Shown here in pieces: positions 27,765 through 36,121 of a stretch of 64,000 nt of DNA (its first letter is position 1; the number at the start of each line of letters is the position of its first letter). The notes below the pieces were generated by a model. That model was not told where the DNA came from and ran no database searches. It saw only the letters and a program-made list of their open reading frames with translations. The DNA comes from Flammeovirgaceae bacterium 311 (GTDB lineage Bacteria; Bacteroidota; Bacteroidia; Cytophagales; Cyclobacteriaceae). The stretch covers positions 1,674,001 through 1,738,000 of the forward strand of contig CP004371.1 of NCBI GenBank assembly GCA_000597885.1. The letters are read 5' to 3'. The position numbers were made by a program, and so were the translations under genes.

Positions 27765-29833
27765 AACTGAACAATAAGGGCTCCCGTATCGGAGGTGTTG
27801 TAAAAAGGTAAATCTAAAGAATTTGCTTTAACACTTAACTGCTGGCGGTACCATCGGTTATTTGAAGCATCTAATACCAGGTATTTAAACCTGAAAGTCT
27901 GCTGTAGCATTTCCAGCTCTGCTTTCGGATTTTGGCGCAACAGCAGCACATCTACCTGAACCGGCTGCGATGGCAGCATCAGATGTTCTTTTCCCTCCAC
28001 CACTGCAATGGTAAAGCCATGCCATACCACCAGCTGCACGCCGCTCAAATTGCTTACAGCCAGGGGGAAATCCTGTGGCAACTGCTCATGTACCGGCACA
28101 GGCTTAACCCCAGCCATGATACGGGAGGGTTCTACATGAAACTCCAGCTGCTGCTCATTGGGCAGCTCACCAATTGGCAGTATATACTCCTTTTGCCCAT
28201 GCACAAACTGCAGGAGGGTATGTCCCGGAATTTGGTAAAACAGGATCTGGCGCTGGTTGCGAAGCTGATGGGTCCGGTAAAAGCCGCTTACGCCAAGCAA
28301 TATGAGTAATGAGAAATTTACCCCAACCCAGAAAAAGCTGCGGCGACGTGCCAAAACCAGCAGGCATATGATGCTGGCATACATCAACACAACATCATGG
28401 CTTTGTACCAGGGCCACTAACCTGCTGGAAGGCAATTGTTCTGTAAGCTGCACCCACTGGTTAAGGCCCAGCGTCAGCCATTTTACCAGCACGCCAAGCA
28501 ACACCCCTATCCAGGGCACCCAATGCAAAAGCAGCAGCAGCAAGGTGATAGCCAGGATTAGGAACGCGAGCGGAACTGCAAGTAAATTACTGATAAAAAA
28601 GTAGGTAGGAAACTGGTGGAAATAATAGAGGCCCAGCGGAAAGGTTGCCAGCTGGGCAGCAAGGGTAACGGTAAAAAGTTGCCAGACTTTATTATACAGG
28701 CCCTCTTTTGGCTGGTACCACCGGCTGATGCGTGGCTGCAGGTACACAATGCCAATAACAGCCGCATAGCTTAGCTGAAAGCCCACCTGCTTGATGAGCA
28801 ATGGATTGAAGGCTAACAGCAGAAAGGCAGAAAGGCCTATTGAATTATAGATGTTTCCCTTTAGTTTGCTGGCTTTGCCCAGGGCAATGATAGAAAACAT
28901 TAAAGCCGCACGCATGGCCGATGGTGCCAGGCCGGTAAGCCAGGCATACAGCCACAACACCAACAGGCAAAGAACCAGCCAGCCCCAGCGCTGCCATTTC
29001 TTCTTCTGAAAGCGACTGAATAAAAGCAGGAGAAAACCATAGACAATTCCCACATGCAGACCGGAGACTGCCAGTACATGCATCACGCCCGCATCTGCAT
29101 ACGCCTGCCGCAGAGAGCGGTCTAAGGCTGCCCGGTGCCCCAGTACCATGGCACTTACCACGCCTGCTGCTTCCCGGTCTGCTACCAGCCGCTGCACTAC
29201 CTGCAACAGGTATCTTCTGCTGCCTAATGCTGTCTGTTTAACCCATTCAAAAGGGCCGGTCTGCCTGGAAGCCTGCTGCACTGCAGTGGAAAATAACTGA
29301 TGGTGCACGCCCAGTGATGCCAGGTATGCCTGGTAGTTGAACTCCCCCGGATTCAGGGGCGGAGGCACCTCCTGTACAGTTCCCTTAAGCAGCAGGAGCT
29401 GTCCCGGACCGGGGGCCTGGGTGAGTTGATTGCGCGGAATGTATACCAGCGCTATTACTCCATCCGTGGCACCGGATGCTTCGCGGATCCTGGCCCGAAA
29501 CCGGTAGCTTTTTTGGGTTGGAACCGGCTCATCCTCCACCTCTGCCAACCAGTGTACTGCATCCGGATTGGCTGGCACTGCCACCTGCACAGCCAGACTT
29601 GTGCGCCAGTAGCCAAATCCCAGCAGCATGCAGAAAGCCCCGAAGCCCCAGAACAGTTGTTCAAAACTGTTGTTCTGCTTCAGGAAAAAGGCACTGAGCA
29701 TAAAGATTACCGCCGCTGTAAAGCTGAACCAAAGAGCAGGCATGCTCCAGCCTGGCATGTAGAATGCAGCCACTACCCCTAAGGTTAACCAGCATACATA
29801 TCGAACCCATGGAAAAGCCAGCCAGTGCTGCAT
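27761..29833 (-). CDS. comEC: ComEC/Rec2 family DNA-uptake channel protein
   Basis: The 690-residue protein has three to four N-terminal membrane segments, then the DUF4131 domain (~25-190, including PGPGQLLLLKGTVQEVPPPLNPG), and the polytopic Competence domain (~225-500, VSAMVLGHRAALDRSLRQAY ... GVMHVLAVSGLHVGIVYGFL). The last ~170 residues align in position with the metallo-beta-lactamase domain of other ComEC proteins, but I see no HxHxDH motif, so that domain is reduced or inactive. ComEC moves single-stranded DNA across the inner membrane in transformation. It is the first gene of the operon. Confidence 0.88.
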   Translation of the reverse strand: MQHWLAFPWVRYVCWLTLGVVAAFYMPGWSMPALWFSFTAAVIFMLSAFFLKQNNSFEQLFWGFGAFCMLLGFGYWRTSLAVQVAVPANPDAVHWLAEVEDEPVPTQKSYRFRARIREASGATDGVIALVYIPRNQLTQAPGPGQLLLLKGTVQEVPPPLNPGEFNYQAYLASLGVHHQLFSTAVQQASRQTGPFEWVKQTALGSRRYLLQVVQRLVADREAAGVVSAMVLGHRAALDRSLRQAYADAGVMHVLAVSGLHVGIVYGFLLLLFSRFQKKKWQRWGWLVLCLLVLWLYAWLTGLAPSAMRAALMFSIIALGKASKLKGNIYNSIGLSAFLLLAFNPLLIKQVGFQLSYAAVIGIVYLQPRISRWYQPKEGLYNKVWQLFTVTLAAQLATFPLGLYYFHQFPTYFFISNLLAVPLAFLILAITLLLLLLHWVPWIGVLLGVLVKWLTLGLNQWVQLTEQLPSSRLVALVQSHDVVLMYASIICLLVLARRRSFFWVGVNFSLLILLGVSGFYRTHQLRNQRQILFYQIPGHTLLQFVHGQKEYILPIGELPNEQQLEFHVEPSRIMAGVKPVPVHEQLPQDFPLAVSNLSGVQLVVWHGFTIAVVEGKEHLMLPSQPVQVDVLLLRQNPKAELEMLQQTFRFKYLVLDASNNRWYRQQLSVKANSLDLPFYNTSDTGALIVQL

Positions 29834-29918
29834 GTTTAGCTTTTTGTTTAAGAAAGACCGGGTATTCTCTCAACCTTTTTAGCAGCAGTAGGTTTTATCT
29901 CTGTAACTGATTAAAAAC

Positions 29919-30821
29919 ATGGATATAGCCAGCGCATCAGAACTTATTCTGGAAAAACTTGAAAAATGGGCGCGCGCCATCATACATATGCTGCCAAATT
30001 TTGCCCTGGCAGTGCTAGTAGTTGTTATTGCGTACTTTGTTGCAAAGTTAGTAAGGCAAATAGTGGCCAGGCTTACGCATCGGGCAACGCATCATTCCAC
30101 CCTGCAGCACCTGATTGGAAATATTGTATTTGTGGGCATTATCCTGCTGGGGGCCTTTATTGCACTTGGGCTTTTACAGTTAACTACTGCCGTTACCTCC
30201 TTGCTGGCCGGTGCCGGTATCATAGGCCTGGCACTTGGTTTTGCCTTCCAGGATATTGCCGCCAACTTTATGTCTGGTATTATCATGGCCATCAGGATGC
30301 CCTTCCGGGAAGGCGATATCATTGAGGCAAAGGATAAAATGGGCATCGTCACCAACATGAACCTGAGGTCTACCGTCATCCGCTCCTTTCAGGGCCAGTA
30401 CCACATCATTCCCAATAAGGATGTGTTTCAGAATGTCATTACCAACTACAACACCTATGGCAAAAGAAGAGTAGATTTGCCTGTGGGGATCTCGTATGGC
30501 GATGATCTGGAAAAAGTAAAGCAGGTAGTGCTAAACGCAGTCAGAGGGGTACCAAAAGTAAAGCTGGATGATCCCATCCAGTTTTTCTATAAAGAATTCG
30601 GCGATAGCTCCATCAATTTTGAGGTGAGGTTCTGGGTTGATTACACAAAACAACCTGATTTTCTGGAGGCACAAAGCAATGCCATTATGGCCATAAAGAA
30701 AGCCTTCGATGAGAATGATATCATGATTCCATTCCCAATCCGCACACTGGATTTTGGCATAAAAGGGGGTGAGAAGCTGGATAGCATGTGGCCTGAAACC
30801 TTTAAAAGTGATAACCGTTAA
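29919..30821 (+). CDS. mscS: MscS family small-conductance mechanosensitive channel
   Basis: The 300-residue protein has three membrane segments (~20-45, ~65-90, ~92-115). The pore-lining TM3 follows the MscS pattern (LLAGAGIIGLALGFAFQDIAANFMSGIIMA). The cytoplasmic beta domain (~115-190) has the IIPNKDVFQNVITNY-type segment, and an alpha/beta C-terminal domain ends the protein. The length is standard. It opens under membrane tension to release solutes on osmotic downshift. A small lipoprotein gene follows after 29 bases. Confidence 0.92.
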   Translation: MDIASASELILEKLEKWARAIIHMLPNFALAVLVVVIAYFVAKLVRQIVARLTHRATHHSTLQHLIGNIVFVGIILLGAFIALGLLQLTTAVTSLLAGAGIIGLALGFAFQDIAANFMSGIIMAIRMPFREGDIIEAKDKMGIVTNMNLRSTVIRSFQGQYHIIPNKDVFQNVITNYNTYGKRRVDLPVGISYGDDLEKVKQVVLNAVRGVPKVKLDDPIQFFYKEFGDSSINFEVRFWVDYTKQPDFLEAQSNAIMAIKKAFDENDIMIPFPIRTLDFGIKGGEKLDSMWPETFKSDNR

Positions 30822-30850
30822 AATACGGGAGAACCAATTTTGGCATAATT

Positions 30851-31402
30851 ATGAAACGCAATAATATTTTTAAATCTGCTGGTACTCTGTTTATAGCTGG
30901 CCTGTTTGCCACAACTTTTGCCGCCTGTGATGGCGACACTAACAGACAAAACGGCTCCACCTATGAAGGTGCAGAGCGTGTAGTAGAAGCTGAAGAAAAC
31001 AGGATTAATCAGCCTACTGTTGAATATGAGAATGGTGATTATAATGTAGATCAGGAATACGCTTACGAAGATCGTGAGCTTGTAAGAAACCGCCTGCGTC
31101 AGGACATTGACCGTGCCGACCGTTCTTTAGAGCAGATAGAATCTGACATGGAACGTGAGGGTAGTAATGCGGAAGCAACAACCCGTCAGGAATGGGAAGA
31201 AAGCAAGCGCACGCTAGAACGTGAACGCCAGCGACTGAGCCAGCGTCTTGACGAAGTAGAAAACTCTACCGAGCAAAACTGGGAGCGAGTGCGTAACGAT
31301 GTAAACACTACGCTGCGCGACTGGGAAAGAGAATGGGATAATCTTAGAAATAAAGATGTAGATGTAGATGTAAACGTGCGTGACGAACGCAACGATCAGT
31401 AA
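30851..31402 (+). CDS. Small lipoprotein with long coiled coil
   Basis: The 183-residue protein has a lipobox (FAAC at ~25) and a mature part that is very rich in Glu, Arg and Asn. Residues ~75-165 form a heptad-like coiled coil (NRLRQDIDRADRSLEQIES ... EREWDNLRNKD). It closes with a DVDVDVNV tail of alternating Asp/Val. The function is unknown; an envelope-spanning or peptidoglycan-contacting role would fit such a coiled coil. It is only 29 bases downstream of mscS and is followed by a strong terminator. Confidence 0.75.
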   Translation: MKRNNIFKSAGTLFIAGLFATTFAACDGDTNRQNGSTYEGAERVVEAEENRINQPTVEYENGDYNVDQEYAYEDRELVRNRLRQDIDRADRSLEQIESDMEREGSNAEATTRQEWEESKRTLERERQRLSQRLDEVENSTEQNWERVRNDVNTTLRDWEREWDNLRNKDVDVDVNVRDERNDQ

Positions 31403-31442
31403 TCTGCACAAAATAACTGGAGAGATTTCTCTCTAAACCAAA

Positions 31443-31477
31443 AGAAGAGCGATGTTAAGCATCGCTCTTCTTTTTTT
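31443..31477. terminator. Strong bidirectional terminator
   Basis: A perfect 12-bp stem AGAAGAGCGATG / CATCGCTCTTCT with loop TTAAG is followed by seven T's; an AAAAG stretch on the left serves the other direction. It separates the lipoprotein gene from the convergent acetyltransferase. Confidence 0.9.
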
Positions 31478-31485
31478 ATATACTT

Positions 31486-31917
31486 TTATTTTTTCATGAG
31501 ATAGTGCCGGATGTCGCATTCCAGGAATTCGGGACCTTCTGGCTTAAATCCAAACTTTGCATAAAGCGGCATCGCCGTAAGCTGGGCATGCAGGTATAAT
31601 GTTTTGCCCCTGGCATCCGGTTGGGGTGCAATATCTTCCAGAACCTTTTGCACCAGCGCAGCCCCTACGCCTTTGCCTCTGTATTCTTCCAGCACGGCAA
31701 AGCGCTCCAGCTTTATTCCTTTCGGTGTGTAACGCCATCGGGCAGTGCCGCAGGGCAAACCATCGGCACCATAGGCCAGAAAGTGGCGGGAGCTGGTTTC
31801 AAACTCATCGTACTCTTCTGCTGCAGGCACCTGCTGCTCCACCACAAATACCTTACAGCGTATTTCATAAGCCGACTCCAGCTGCTGCTGATCAGCTACC
31901 AGTTTTACTTGCACCAT
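31486..31917 (-). CDS. GNAT family N-acetyltransferase (ElaA-like)
   Basis: The true product is about 143 residues, starting at Met 31917 (MVQVKLVADQQQLESAYEIR). The reading frame is open for another 64 codons upstream, but that part is out-of-frame phoH sequence. Features: CKVFVVEQQVPAAEEYDEFE near the N-terminus as in ElaA-type acetyltransferases, motif A LERFAVLEEYRGKGVGAALV, and the closing MPLYAKFGFKPEGPEFLE. It overlaps the phoH 3' end by 26 bases and is probably co-translated. The substrate is unknown. Confidence 0.85.
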   Translation of the reverse strand: MVQVKLVADQQQLESAYEIRCKVFVVEQQVPAAEEYDEFETSSRHFLAYGADGLPCGTARWRYTPKGIKLERFAVLEEYRGKGVGAALVQKVLEDIAPQPDARGKTLYLHAQLTAMPLYAKFGFKPEGPEFLECDIRHYLMKK

Positions 31918-32881
31918 AGCTGTTACCTCTACCCTGTTCGCCCACATCAGATTTATCGTAAGCATCGATGATCTTGCGTACCAGCCTGTGGCGCACCACA
32001 TCGGAGCCCTCCAGCTGCACAAAGCCGATGCCTTCCACACCTGCCAGTATGTTAAGCGCTTCAATAAGTCCGCTTTTCTGCCTGCTGGGCAGGTCAATCT
32101 GCGAAACATCGCCGGTTACGATTACCTTGGAATTGGGGCCCATCCTGGTCAGGAACATCTTTAGCTGCATAGGCGTGGTATTCTGGGCCTCATCCAGCAG
32201 GATATAAGCATTCTGAAGTGTACGTCCACGCATATAAGCCAGGGGTGCAATCTCTATAATCCCGTTCTCCTGATAGAACTTCAGTTTTTCGCCCGGGATC
32301 ATCTCATGCAGGGCATCATAGATAGGTCTCAGGTAAGGATCTATTTTCTCCTTCAGGTCACCTGGCAAAAAGCCCAGGCTCTCGCCGGCTTCTACCGCCG
32401 GGCGCGTTATAATGATTTTTTTTACCTGCTTATTCTTGAGCGCTTTCACGGCAAGTGCAACAGAAACATAGGTTTTACCAGTACCCGCGGGGCCGATTAC
32501 GAACACCAGATCGTTATTCGTAACAGTATCTACCAATTTTTGCTGATTGGGTGTTTTAGGTTTAATGCCAAAGCCACCGGTGCCGTAAAGCAGGGTCTGG
32601 TCATTTGCATTATCCAGCACAGTTTGCTCTTCCTGCTGCAGGTAGGTCTGCACATTATCCGTGGTTACTTTACCGTAGCGGTGGTAATGCTGCAACAGGG
32701 CGTTCAGGATATCATTAATCTTTAAAATTTCAGGCGCAGAGCCCCGAATGCGTATCTCGTTCCCTCTGGAAACGATTTTGCTCTTGGGGAAAGCAGCGGC
32801 TACTTCCTGAATATTTTTGTTTTCCACCCCCAGAAAATCCGGCAGCGAAATGTTCTCTAGCGTAATAACTTTTTCTACCAA
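31892..32881 (-). CDS. phoH: PhoH family ATPase
   Basis: The 329-residue protein has an N-terminal KH-like segment (~35-75, RGNEIRIRGSAPEILKIND) and a P-loop PhoH ATPase domain: Walker A IGPAGTGKTYVS (~130), ITRPAVEAGESLGFLPGD, Walker B LLDEAQNTTP, and VTGDVSQIDL. PhoH-like proteins are linked to RNA metabolism and often sit near ybeY; ybeY is not seen here. A promoter candidate on the minus strand has TTTG (32953-32950) and GATTTTTG (32931-32924) 18 bases apart, 43 bases before the start. Confidence 0.92.
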   Translation of the reverse strand: MVEKVITLENISLPDFLGVENKNIQEVAAAFPKSKIVSRGNEIRIRGSAPEILKINDILNALLQHYHRYGKVTTDNVQTYLQQEEQTVLDNANDQTLLYGTGGFGIKPKTPNQQKLVDTVTNNDLVFVIGPAGTGKTYVSVALAVKALKNKQVKKIIITRPAVEAGESLGFLPGDLKEKIDPYLRPIYDALHEMIPGEKLKFYQENGIIEIAPLAYMRGRTLQNAYILLDEAQNTTPMQLKMFLTRMGPNSKVIVTGDVSQIDLPSRQKSGLIEALNILAGVEGIGFVQLEGSDVVRHRLVRKIIDAYDKSDVGEQGRGNSYGASKTGS

Positions 32882-32979
32882 AGGCTGTCTAAATAAATTG
32901 GTTGCTCAAGTTCTAAACCTCTACAAAAATCTGTAAGTTTGTTTTCTATCAAATCTACGAAATTAATCCATCTTCGGCT

Positions 32980-33828
32980 ATGGCTATAATTACATTTATG
33001 TCCGACTTCGGCACCACAGATCATTATGTGGCAGCAGTGAAGGCGCGCATAATGGCCGGCAAGGTAGATTTGCCTATCGTAGACATCAGTCACCATATAC
33101 AACATTTCAACATTGCGCATGGTTCTTTCGTGCTTGGCAATGTATTCAGGGATTTCCCAAAGGGCACTGTTCATTTGGTAGCCGTGCATGCAACAGGCAA
33201 CCTGGGCGAGCCTTACATTGCCATAAAACTGGAAGACCATTACTTTGTTGGCACCGATAATGGCCTGCTGGGCCTGATCAGCGAGCTGGAACCGGAAGAG
33301 GTTGTAATACTGGGGCATACCGAAGAAGACAAGCAATTAGCGCGCACCACCACCTTTCCTGCAAAAGACATTCTGGCACCTGCCGCAGCCAAGCTGGCTC
33401 AGGGTGCGGCACTGGCCAGCCTGGGAGAAAAAACCGATTATTTTAACCGGATGATTCCGCGTAAACCCCGGCTTAGCAAGCAGCTTATTGCCGGGCACGT
33501 GATTCACATCGATCATTACGGTAATCTGATAACCAATATTTTGCAGCACGAATTTGAACAGCTGGTAAACGAAAAATTTCGTATTAAGCTGGGACGGGAG
33601 CAGATCAATAAGATCCACAAGACCTACAACCTGGTAGATGCCGGAGATTTGTTTGCTGTATTCAACAGCCAGGGTTTTCTGGAAATTGGCGTGCACAGCG
33701 GCCATGCGGCAGAGTTGCTGGGCATGGAGTACGACAGTCCCATCCTGTTACACATTGCCGCTGTAGATGAAGGAGACTCCCTGCTGAAAGACAGTGCCAG
33801 CAACAGAGGACTGCGCCGCAGCTTTTGA
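32980..33828 (+). CDS. SAM hydrolase (SAM_adeno_trans, DUF62 family)
   Basis: The 282-residue protein matches the S-adenosyl-L-methionine hydrolase (adenosine-forming) family. The N-terminal domain begins ITFMSDFGTTDHYVAAVKA, with the conserved Asp-rich turn, and contains VVDISHHIQHFNIAHGSFVL and FVGTDNGLLG. The C-terminal beta-barrel carries IHIDHYGNLITNI. The enzyme uses water or hydroxide to split SAM into adenosine and methionine. A -7 box TAAGTTTG lies at 32934-32941, 39 bases before the start. It is divergent from phoH. Confidence 0.92.
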   Translation: MAIITFMSDFGTTDHYVAAVKARIMAGKVDLPIVDISHHIQHFNIAHGSFVLGNVFRDFPKGTVHLVAVHATGNLGEPYIAIKLEDHYFVGTDNGLLGLISELEPEEVVILGHTEEDKQLARTTTFPAKDILAPAAAKLAQGAALASLGEKTDYFNRMIPRKPRLSKQLIAGHVIHIDHYGNLITNILQHEFEQLVNEKFRIKLGREQINKIHKTYNLVDAGDLFAVFNSQGFLEIGVHSGHAAELLGMEYDSPILLHIAAVDEGDSLLKDSASNRGLRRSF

Positions 33829-33865
33829 TTATTTCCAAATTATTCCATTTCTTGACAGATGCGTG

Positions 33866-33896
33866 TTGGATAGTGCTCCTAAAGAGTGTAATTTTG
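33866..33896 (+). promoter_or_regulatory. Bacteroidota-type promoter for the ABM gene
   Basis: TTG (33866-33868), 20 bases, TAATTTTG (33889-33896): full -7 match and correct spacing, 31 bases before the start codon at 33928. Confidence 0.5.
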
Positions 33897-33927
33897 CGCC
33901 AAACTCTGTTTAAAGTTATTACTGCTT

Positions 33928-34260
33928 ATGGTAATCCGCGTAGTACGCATGTATTTCAAAGAAGAGCACATTGAGGATTTCCTGAAGCTTTTCAACGATA
34001 CCAAAGATCAGATTCGAGAATTTGATGGATGCATGAGACTGGAATTATTACAGGATCATGGACAGGAACATATATTAACGACCTATAGCTACTGGCGTGA
34101 TCTGAAGGCCCTGGATAATTACAGGCACTCTGCCCTGTTTATGGAAGTGTGGTCGCAGATGAAAAAATACTTTGCCGCCAAACCCATTGCTTTCTCCTGC
34201 AAGAAGCTGATGGAGGTAGAGGGCAAGGAAGTATATCAGGAAGAAAAAGCTGAAAATTAG
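33928..34260 (+). CDS. Antibiotic biosynthesis monooxygenase (ABM) domain protein
   Basis: This 110-residue protein is a single ferredoxin-like dimeric alpha/beta barrel of the ABM type: IRVVRMYFKEEHIEDFLKLF at the start, then GCMRLELLQDHGQEHILTTYSYWRDLKALDNYRHS. Members include cofactor-free monooxygenases, heme-degrading proteins and quinol oxygenases. No heme-ligand signature allows a choice. It is transcribed alone, just before tRNA-Leu. Confidence 0.82.
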   Translation: MVIRVVRMYFKEEHIEDFLKLFNDTKDQIREFDGCMRLELLQDHGQEHILTTYSYWRDLKALDNYRHSALFMEVWSQMKKYFAAKPIAFSCKKLMEVEGKEVYQEEKAEN

Positions 34261-34270
34261 CCTTGCACTG

Positions 34271-34302
34271 TTTGCAGGGCCGTTCTTTTATCGATAGTTT
34301 TG
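34271..34302 (+). promoter_or_regulatory. Promoter of tRNA-Leu
   Basis: TTTG (34271-34274), exactly 20 bases, TAGTTTTG (34295-34302). This is a full match to the Bacteroidota housekeeping consensus, and the tRNA begins 18 bases later. It is the clearest promoter in the window and calibrates the others. Confidence 0.75.
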
Positions 34303-34319
34303 TAAACAACCAGACGCAT

Positions 34320-34401
34320 GCCTGAATGGCGGAACTGGTAGACGCGCACGACTCAAAATCGTGTTCCTTCGGGAGTGCCGGTTCGATTCCGGCTTCAGGT
34401 A
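34320..34401 (+). tRNA. tRNA-Leu (anticodon CAA)
   Basis: An 82-base class II tRNA. The acceptor arm is GCCTGAA / TTCAGGT (first pair G-U), the D-loop region is GGCGGAACTGGTAGAC, and the anticodon stem CACGA/TCGTG encloses loop CTCAAAA with CAA at positions 34-36. The variable arm is TTCCTTCGGGA-like, and the T arm GCCGG-TTCGATT-CCGGC. It reads UUG codons. The 3' CCA is not encoded, as the next bases are CTAA. Confidence 0.96.
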
Positions 34402-34408
34402 CTAAAAG

Positions 34409-34449
34409 AAAGTGTAAGAAGCTAATTGTAAGCATCTTGCACTTTTTCT
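34409..34449 (+). terminator. Terminator after tRNA-Leu
   Basis: AAAGTGTAAGA (34409-34419) pairs with TCTTGCACTTT (34435-34445) with a single G-U pair around a 15-base loop, followed by TTCT. It lies just after the mature tRNA end. Confidence 0.65.
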
Positions 34450-34594
34450 AGTTTACAGGCGTTTATAAATACTTTGGGATCAAGCAGAAAATCTGGATCA
34501 AGCTGTAAATGAGGTAGAACGCAGTTGTCTTAGTATAGGAAAAAGAGGAAGTGCCTGAGACCTCCGCCCCTCCCATTAAGAGGTACTGTCAGCA

Positions 34595-36121
34595 TTATTT
34601 TTTTATGATTTTAGAAATATAAGCACCATTCTCTTCAACAGCCTTTACATAGTAAAGGCCCGCAGGAAACTTTCTAATATCAATTGATTGTTGATGCAGC
34701 TTATCTGTATAATAGACCTGCTGACCACTCATGTTGTAGATGAATACAGCACTGACGGGTTTTGTAACTTCGAAAAAGAGGTAGTCTTTGGTGGGATTTG
34801 GATAAACATTGATGTTCCTGTCTTTGAACAGGGGTACTGACAGAGTTTCATCCTTCTGGCATAATACTTTACCTGACAGGATTAGGGTAGTAACTTCCCA
34901 GCTTACTTCCTTCTTTAGAAAGTCCAGGGAAGAAAATACTTTGTATTGGCTGGCTTCCAGGGGAACATCCATCACCCTGGTAGGGGTGATGCTGCCGAGA
35001 TTGCGAGCATTACAGGCTACTCCACCGATGTCTGTTTGCACAAAGTCTAATTCATTGTAGCTGCCAATAGCATAAACAAGCTTATTGGAATCTGTGATTT
35101 CAAAAGCTTTGCTGGTTTGATAGTAGTTTACCGTTAGCAGACTGTAAGGGGATCTATAACTTAAGGTTTCACTTATTAATTCAAGTTCTTTCGTGAGTCG
35201 CATCAGCCTGATCTCAGAGCCACTTTCAATGAATAAATTCAGTCGTTCTTCGGCATCTACTTTCATGTCTTCAACATCGGGATTATCAATTACTTTGGCG
35301 TGCAGAACATTTAATTTACTATCGCAAACTAAAACAACATGCACGGAGTAATTGGCATTTACTAGGAGTGCTAAATTCCCGTTCTTGAGTTCCCTGATCC
35401 GCTTTACTGCCGGCACATCAAGAAAAAGGGCAGAGGAAAAGATCTGCTTGTTTACCAGTGTATCACCAGTCATGGAAAGTTTAGAGAGAAAAATCTTGTT
35501 AAAATCAGATCCACTGGTGACCAGGCCGTTGTCGCTCAGCGGCAGGCTGGCAGTGGCCTGCTTCATCGCATGCGATTTTGTCCAGGCAACATCTCCTTTG
35601 CTATCCAGTAAGGTGGTAAAGGAACTGGCTTCCGACATCCCGGAAAGTAGGTACCCATCCGTGGATGATAGGCTGATGGCATTTCCCCAGGAGGTGCTGA
35701 TATATGAATCGCCATAAACGTAAGACCATAGGATATCACCATCTTTATTTGTTTTCAGGATAAAGGCACGTGCAAAATCTCCGTACGGGTAGCCACGTGC
35801 TTCTCCCGTAACGATAATCTCCTGGTCTTTGGTGATGACGAAGTCATAGGGGATAGCCCTGCTGATCCCTGTATATTTTTTACCCCATAATATTTTCCCC
35901 TGCTCATCAATGTTCACCAATACGATGCCCTCCTTACTTGTGTAGCTATCACTGCTAAAGCAAACCACATACGATGTTTCATTAAGTTTATGTGTACCGG
36001 CTAGTCGGGTTACTCGTATTTCTTCATTCAAAACAAATAAACCTGCCTGGGAATACGACCTAAATGATACAGTTGTCAGGAACAGGAACAGGTATAATTT
36101 AAAAGCAAGCCTACCTTTCAT
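34595..36121 (-). CDS. Secreted T9SS protein of unknown function
   Basis: The 508-residue protein has a signal peptide (LFLFLTTVSFRSYSQAG, cleavage near residue 24). It has a long beta-rich body with repeated KxGDxLW and GNAISLSSTDGYLLSG-type blocks typical of beta-propeller-like secreted proteins. A type A T9SS sorting domain ends it: NVYPNPTKDYLFFEV, VFIYNMSGQQVYYTD and FPAGLYYVKAVEE, ending ISKIIKK. It is expected on the cell surface. No enzymatic motif is seen and the binding partner is unknown. It stands alone, with a 928-bp gap upstream. Confidence 0.78.
   Translation of the reverse strand: MKGRLAFKLYLFLFLTTVSFRSYSQAGLFVLNEEIRVTRLAGTHKLNETSYVVCFSSDSYTSKEGIVLVNIDEQGKILWGKKYTGISRAIPYDFVITKDQEIIVTGEARGYPYGDFARAFILKTNKDGDILWSYVYGDSYISTSWGNAISLSSTDGYLLSGMSEASSFTTLLDSKGDVAWTKSHAMKQATASLPLSDNGLVTSGSDFNKIFLSKLSMTGDTLVNKQIFSSALFLDVPAVKRIRELKNGNLALLVNANYSVHVVLVCDSKLNVLHAKVIDNPDVEDMKVDAEERLNLFIESGSEIRLMRLTKELELISETLSYRSPYSLLTVNYYQTSKAFEITDSNKLVYAIGSYNELDFVQTDIGGVACNARNLGSITPTRVMDVPLEASQYKVFSSLDFLKKEVSWEVTTLILSGKVLCQKDETLSVPLFKDRNINVYPNPTKDYLFFEVTKPVSAVFIYNMSGQQVYYTDKLHQQSIDIRKFPAGLYYVKAVEENGAYISKIIKK

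Noticed and set aside
31918-32109. 64-codon N-terminal extension of the ElaA-like GNAT
   Set aside because: It is phoH coding sequence read in another frame, and the GNAT domain starts right after Met 31917.
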